From CBDHFQ01 sp965262565 (lineage in GTDB: Bacteria; Bacteroidota; Bacteroidia; J057): a stretch of DNA of 64,000 nt. The stretch is from positions 186,001 to 250,000 of the forward strand of contig CBDHFQ010000017.1 in the NCBI GenBank assembly GCA_965262565.1. The letters run 5' to 3'. Positions 60,902-64,000 of the stretch are shown one piece after another. A program made the position numbers and the translations under genes. Position 1 is the stretch's first letter; every line of letters starts with the position of its first letter. Under the pieces are notes generated by a model. That model had not been told where the DNA came from. It saw only the letters and a program-made list of their open reading frames with translations, and searched no databases.

Positions 60902-62026
60902 TTCCTTAGTATGTGAAGGTATGTTATTGGTAGTTACTATCTTTTTCTCAGTATTACTTAACATAGATTGAATTTCTCCTCCTTCAGAAAGGAGAATGGC
61001 TATTTTTTGGGTACCTGGAAAATGAGCTAGAATGATGGTCAGGAGAGAAGTGATGGGTACGGATAAAAACATTCCGGGAATTCCCCAAATAGTTCCCCAG
61101 AAAAATAAGGAAATAATAACCACCAGAGGACTAAGATTTAACGTATTCCCCATTACTCTGGGCTCAAGTAAATTCCCTACTAATACCTGGATGGGAGCGA
61201 TTCCCAATATGACCCAAAAAAAATATGGAAATGAAGAGAATTGAAAAATAGCAAAAATAGCAGGGAGCAAAGTAGCTACTAAAGATCCGATATTGGGAAT
61301 ATAGTTGAACAAAAATATAAAGAATGCCCAAAGAGTAGGGAAATCTACGCCAATGAAAACAAGTGCTATATAACTTAGTACACCTGTTAACAGGCTCATC
61401 AACGTCTTCACTGTTAGATAATGGCGAATTGATTGAGTTATTTGGGTCTGAATTTGGCCAACTTCCTCATACCTCTCTTCGTTTGAAAAGAAAGCTTTTA
61501 TCTTTTTAGCGAAATACTTAGATTCTATCTGCAAAAAAATGAGGTAGATGACGATCAAAATGATTCCACTAAGGATTCCAGTAAATGAGCCTAATACATT
61601 GGAGAAATATTGTGGAACCTGAAGAGATGAAATAAAGTCTGAAATTTGGCCCCCTAACAAATCATTACCTAACAAACCTTCCACCTGTTCCATTACCGTA
61701 GAGAAGGTTTCTTCATACTCCGGTGTTTTTTCCCTGATCCTCCTTATGCTTAGCGCAACGATCTGAGATACCCCGAAAATAAATCCCAATACAACACCAA
61801 AGGAAATGATTCCTCTAAGCCAGGAAGGTAGTTTCCTACCTCCGATGGTGATTTTTCCTATAAACTGGTTTAGTTCTCTGATCAAAAACCACAACCCTAA
61901 GCCCAACACTAAAGGCTGCAAAAATGACCTGAAATAAATTAAAAAGGCGAGTACGGCCCCTATAATAAACAGCCAATAAGCCGCATTAGCTAAACTCTTT
62001 CTATCGGTATGATTGACTGCAGCCAT
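60896..62026 (-). CDS. AI-2E family transporter
   Basis: 376 residues with about seven or eight membrane helices: an N-terminal cluster (AYWLFIIGAVLAFLIYF, FLQPLVLGLGLWFLI, IISFGVVLGFIFGVSQIV) and a C-terminal cluster with FIFLFNYIPNIGSLVATLLPA, VGNLLEPRVMGNTLNLSPLVVIISLFFWGTIWGIPGMFLSVPI, the family's hallmark. Members export or take up small solutes including Na+/H+ and, in E. coli, autoinducer 2 (TqsA). The actual substrate is unknown. Single gene. Confidence 0.92.
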   Translation of the reverse strand: MAAVNHTDRKSLANAAYWLFIIGAVLAFLIYFRSFLQPLVLGLGLWFLIRELNQFIGKITIGGRKLPSWLRGIISFGVVLGFIFGVSQIVALSIRRIREKTPEYEETFSTVMEQVEGLLGNDLLGGQISDFISSLQVPQYFSNVLGSFTGILSGIILIVIYLIFLQIESKYFAKKIKAFFSNEERYEEVGQIQTQITQSIRHYLTVKTLMSLLTGVLSYIALVFIGVDFPTLWAFFIFLFNYIPNIGSLVATLLPAIFAIFQFSSFPYFFWVILGIAPIQVLVGNLLEPRVMGNTLNLSPLVVIISLFFWGTIWGIPGMFLSVPITSLLTIILAHFPGTQKIAILLSEGGEIQSMLSNTEKKIVTTNNIPSHTKES

Positions 62027-62087
62027 GGAGTTAACAGAATTACTTCAACATTTCCAGAACAAGCTACAAAAATTTCTGTAACCATCT

Positions 62088-62963
62088 TTATCTGGGTCCC
62101 AGTCGCCAGTTTCTGGTAATATTGAATCCCAGTCTTAAACGCTCCAAAGCAAAAGGTCTCCTAGTTTCTGTGATAAAATATCGTTCTATCATTCCTTGTC
62201 CATTACTCAGGCTGATCTGAAATATGTGCCCTTTTGTATCAAGCTCAAATCCAATAGAAGCAGAATTTTTAAATTCATCCGCCAATTGATCCGGAAAGAC
62301 ATAAAAGTATTCTCCTATTAAGGCAAAGGTTTTTGATACCTGCAGGCGGGGAGCAAAACCTATAGCGAATACATCATTTTCTTCTTCCTCGGTTTCAACG
62401 ATATTTCGATGAACCAAGGTAGGGGAAATCTGGAGGGAAAATCTATTACCAAACTTTCGTGCAAGAAGTAATTGGTGGGCATAGACTATTCTGGTGGAAA
62501 CACTATTATCGCGGCTGGAAGGAATTTCATCAGAGGTGATAGAGAAGGAAGAAAACCAGGTAGCAGAAAACGGAAAAGAAGATACTCCTGTCCTTTGTCT
62601 TAGTAATCTGTATTTGGCAAACATATCATACGTACCTCTTTCTCTACTTCTTCCCAATCCTATCATTAGCCTGTCTGTAACGCCATAATCCGCTCCTATT
62701 CTTATAGTCGCATTATCCAGTCCCCAAAACCTTCTCCAATCATCTCCAAGTTCACCAAATCTATGAGATATCCAGAAGGTGATAATTTTGGCAGGATTAG
62801 TTTCTACAGATTGCCCATTTACTACTCTGGTGCCGCGAAATGTCTGATACACATATTCAGTGGGGTCATCCTGAGCCTGAGCATAAGTTGTGGACGATAA
62901 AGAGAGAAAAAGTGCCAATGAAAGACGGAAAAAGGTTGATTTTGGGTAGATGGTGTTCATCAT
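62088..62963 (-). CDS. DUF5777 family outer-membrane beta-barrel protein
   Basis: 291 residues with a signal peptide (ends STTYAQAQ). DUF5777 pattern: TEYVYQTFRGTRVVNGQSVE, ITFWISHRFGELGDDWRRFWGLDNATIRIGADYGVTDRLMIGLGRSR, ISPTLVHRN. Alternating strands and the C-terminal strand RLRLGFNITRNW suggest a barrel. In Bacteroidota it often appears with cytochromes and redox lipoproteins, which fits the dihaem cytochrome gene nearby. Function not established. Confidence 0.85.
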   Translation of the reverse strand: MMNTIYPKSTFFRLSLALFLSLSSTTYAQAQDDPTEYVYQTFRGTRVVNGQSVETNPAKIITFWISHRFGELGDDWRRFWGLDNATIRIGADYGVTDRLMIGLGRSRERGTYDMFAKYRLLRQRTGVSSFPFSATWFSSFSITSDEIPSSRDNSVSTRIVYAHQLLLARKFGNRFSLQISPTLVHRNIVETEEEENDVFAIGFAPRLQVSKTFALIGEYFYVFPDQLADEFKNSASIGFELDTKGHIFQISLSNGQGMIERYFITETRRPFALERLRLGFNITRNWRLGPR

Positions 62964-63047
62964 GTTAACTAGATTATTTGGTTAAATGTAAGGAAGGAAT
63001 GTTAATATTTACTTATCCTCCTACAACAATATAAATGATTAGTGTAT

Positions 63048-63272
63048 TTATTTGAGGTTCTTACTAGGACAAACGCACCAATAAAGCCTGATGGTTGCGT
63101 GGGAGTCAAAAGCTTCTTTCACTCTCCCTCTCCATAATCGTTTTCGTCTATTGTTCCATTGAGAAACAAATTGTTCCGCTTCGAAACATCGATATGGGAA
63201 TGAAGGAACATAAATTTCATCTAAATCCCTAATAATGAAATGATAATATACAGGCATATTTCTTGATCTCAT
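63048..63272 (-). CDS. Small hypothetical protein (doubtful)
   Basis: 74 residues, or 69 from the second Met (MPVYYHFIIRDLDE). Mixed charged and aromatic composition without low complexity, so it could be real. No family features, no partner and no promoter are seen. It is the only sizeable frame in the about 360 bases between the DUF5777 gene and the permease. Confidence 0.3.
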   Translation of the reverse strand: MRSRNMPVYYHFIIRDLDEIYVPSFPYRCFEAEQFVSQWNNRRKRLWRGRVKEAFDSHATIRLYWCVCPSKNLK

Positions 63273-63324
63273 ATACCACTAAACACATGGAATAGGCATA
63301 CAGCATTTATCTAATATTTATATT

Positions 63325-64000
63325 ATGTTTCGAAGCCATTTACTGATTACATTAAGAACTTTTACGAAGCACACCCTATTTTCCTTTGTAAATATTCTGG
63401 GGTTGGCCATGGGAGTAGCAGCTTGCTTACTCATCATATTATGGGTGATCGATGAATTAAGCTATGATAGATATCATAAAGATGCTCAACGCGTTTACAG
63501 AGTGATGGGCTATTTCAAAGTAGATGAATCTACCTATGCGGGCCCAAGTGTATCAAGCCCTTTAAAAGAAGTCCTCCAAAACGACTTCCCTGAAGTGGAA
63601 CAAGCGGCCAGATTCAGAGGCCTTGCGGAAAGCCTCTTTAATGTGGAAGGCCAATCATCTGTCAATATCTCGAATACTTCTTATGCTGATGGCGAACTAT
63701 TTGAAGTGTTGGATATTCCCTTTATTTATGGAGATTCATCAACAGCTTTAAGTGGCCCCAGAAAAATGGTGTTGTCTGAAAGTACTGCTAAATTATTTTT
63801 TGGTAATGAAAATCCCGTCGGAAAGGTATTAAAAAGAAATAATGAAGAAGCCCATGAGATAACTGGCGTTTATAAAGATTTTCCAGAAAACAGCCATTAC
63901 CGTCCCAATATGCTTATATCATTGGAAACCCAGGAATGGACCAAAAATGCAGGGTGGTTTTCCTTTAATTTTTATGTGTACATGAAACTCAAAGAGGGGG
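63325..64000 (+). CDS. ABC transporter permease (MacB/FtsX type), 3' end outside window
   Basis: The first 225 codons are in the window and open to its edge. N-terminal membrane helix FSFVNILGLAMGVAACLLIILWV after the typical start (MFRSHLLITLRTFTKHTLFS), then DELSYDRYHKDAQRVYRV and the periplasmic MacB core (FGNENPVGKVLKRNNEEAHEITGVYKDFPENSHYRPNM). This is the usual N-terminus of the large Bacteroidota permeases that work with a separate LolD/MacB ATPase and act as mechanotransducers on envelope substrates. Confidence 0.9.
   Translation, partial: MFRSHLLITLRTFTKHTLFSFVNILGLAMGVAACLLIILWVIDELSYDRYHKDAQRVYRVMGYFKVDESTYAGPSVSSPLKEVLQNDFPEVEQAARFRGLAESLFNVEGQSSVNISNTSYADGELFEVLDIPFIYGDSSTALSGPRKMVLSESTAKLFFGNENPVGKVLKRNNEEAHEITGVYKDFPENSHYRPNMLISLETQEWTKNAGWFSFNFYVYMKLKEG

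Overview
The window reads as a piece of a Bacteroidota chromosome, probably from the Saprospiria/Cytophagia side of the phylum. Supporting signs are AT-rich DNA with weak Shine-Dalgarno sites, a type IX secretion sorting tail on a giant exported enzyme, and phylum-typical families: DUF5686, DUF5777, HYC_CC_PP, CPXCG, NagB fused to a PIG-L domain, and long IspH. Some -7 boxes match the Bacteroidota form TAnnTTTG. No tRNA, rRNA or CRISPR was seen.

Layout. 1-9.2 kb: a partial leucine-rich-repeat gene, a membrane-anchored protein, uvrA, an ECF sigma/anti-sigma pair, a DUF1573 protein and a two-component system. 9.2-16.2 kb: a sugar-phosphate nucleotidyltransferase with DUF952, a CCA-adding enzyme, a tandem pair of outer-membrane proteins, a GAF-type methionine sulfoxide reductase, a secreted oxidoreductase and a TSP3/OmpA-like protein. 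16.2-20.6 kb: a four-gene Phe/Tyr operon (prephenate dehydratase, aminotransferase, prephenate dehydrogenase, DAHP synthase-chorismate mutase). It is preceded by an unannotated 26-codon leader peptide packed with Phe and Tyr codons and by a terminator/antiterminator pair, a classical attenuator. 20.7-25.9 kb: a heavy-metal cluster, an NHL lipoprotein, a nucleoside hydrolase and a band-7 protein.

26-34.5 kb is the accessory region. It holds an Rpn-type nuclease, RelE-type and HicBA toxin-antitoxin operons, and three headless Rhs tips. Each tip starts just after a stop codon at the same Rhs core motif (YDYGA[RS]FYD), runs into a different toxin-like domain, and is followed by a candidate immunity gene. 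Copies of a repeated element (a decayed XRE regulator plus hairpins) lie beyond the immunity genes. This looks like a silent store of polymorphic-toxin tips with shared ends.

34.7-64 kb: a trehalase, a 2024-residue protein with three tandem 5'-nucleotidase units, ispH, a serine hydrolase with a leftover GH3 fragment, an amino-sugar operon (DeoR regulator, NagB-PIG-L, GHL10 hydrolase, then an amidohydrolase), a secreted LysM-caspase protein, DUF5686, CPXCG and DUF6992-like proteins, a 2-oxoglutarate oxygenase, a DnaJ-family protein, a lipoprotein methyltransferase beside a dihaem cytochrome, an AI-2E transporter, a DUF5777 barrel, and the start of an FtsX/MacB-type permease cut by the window edge.
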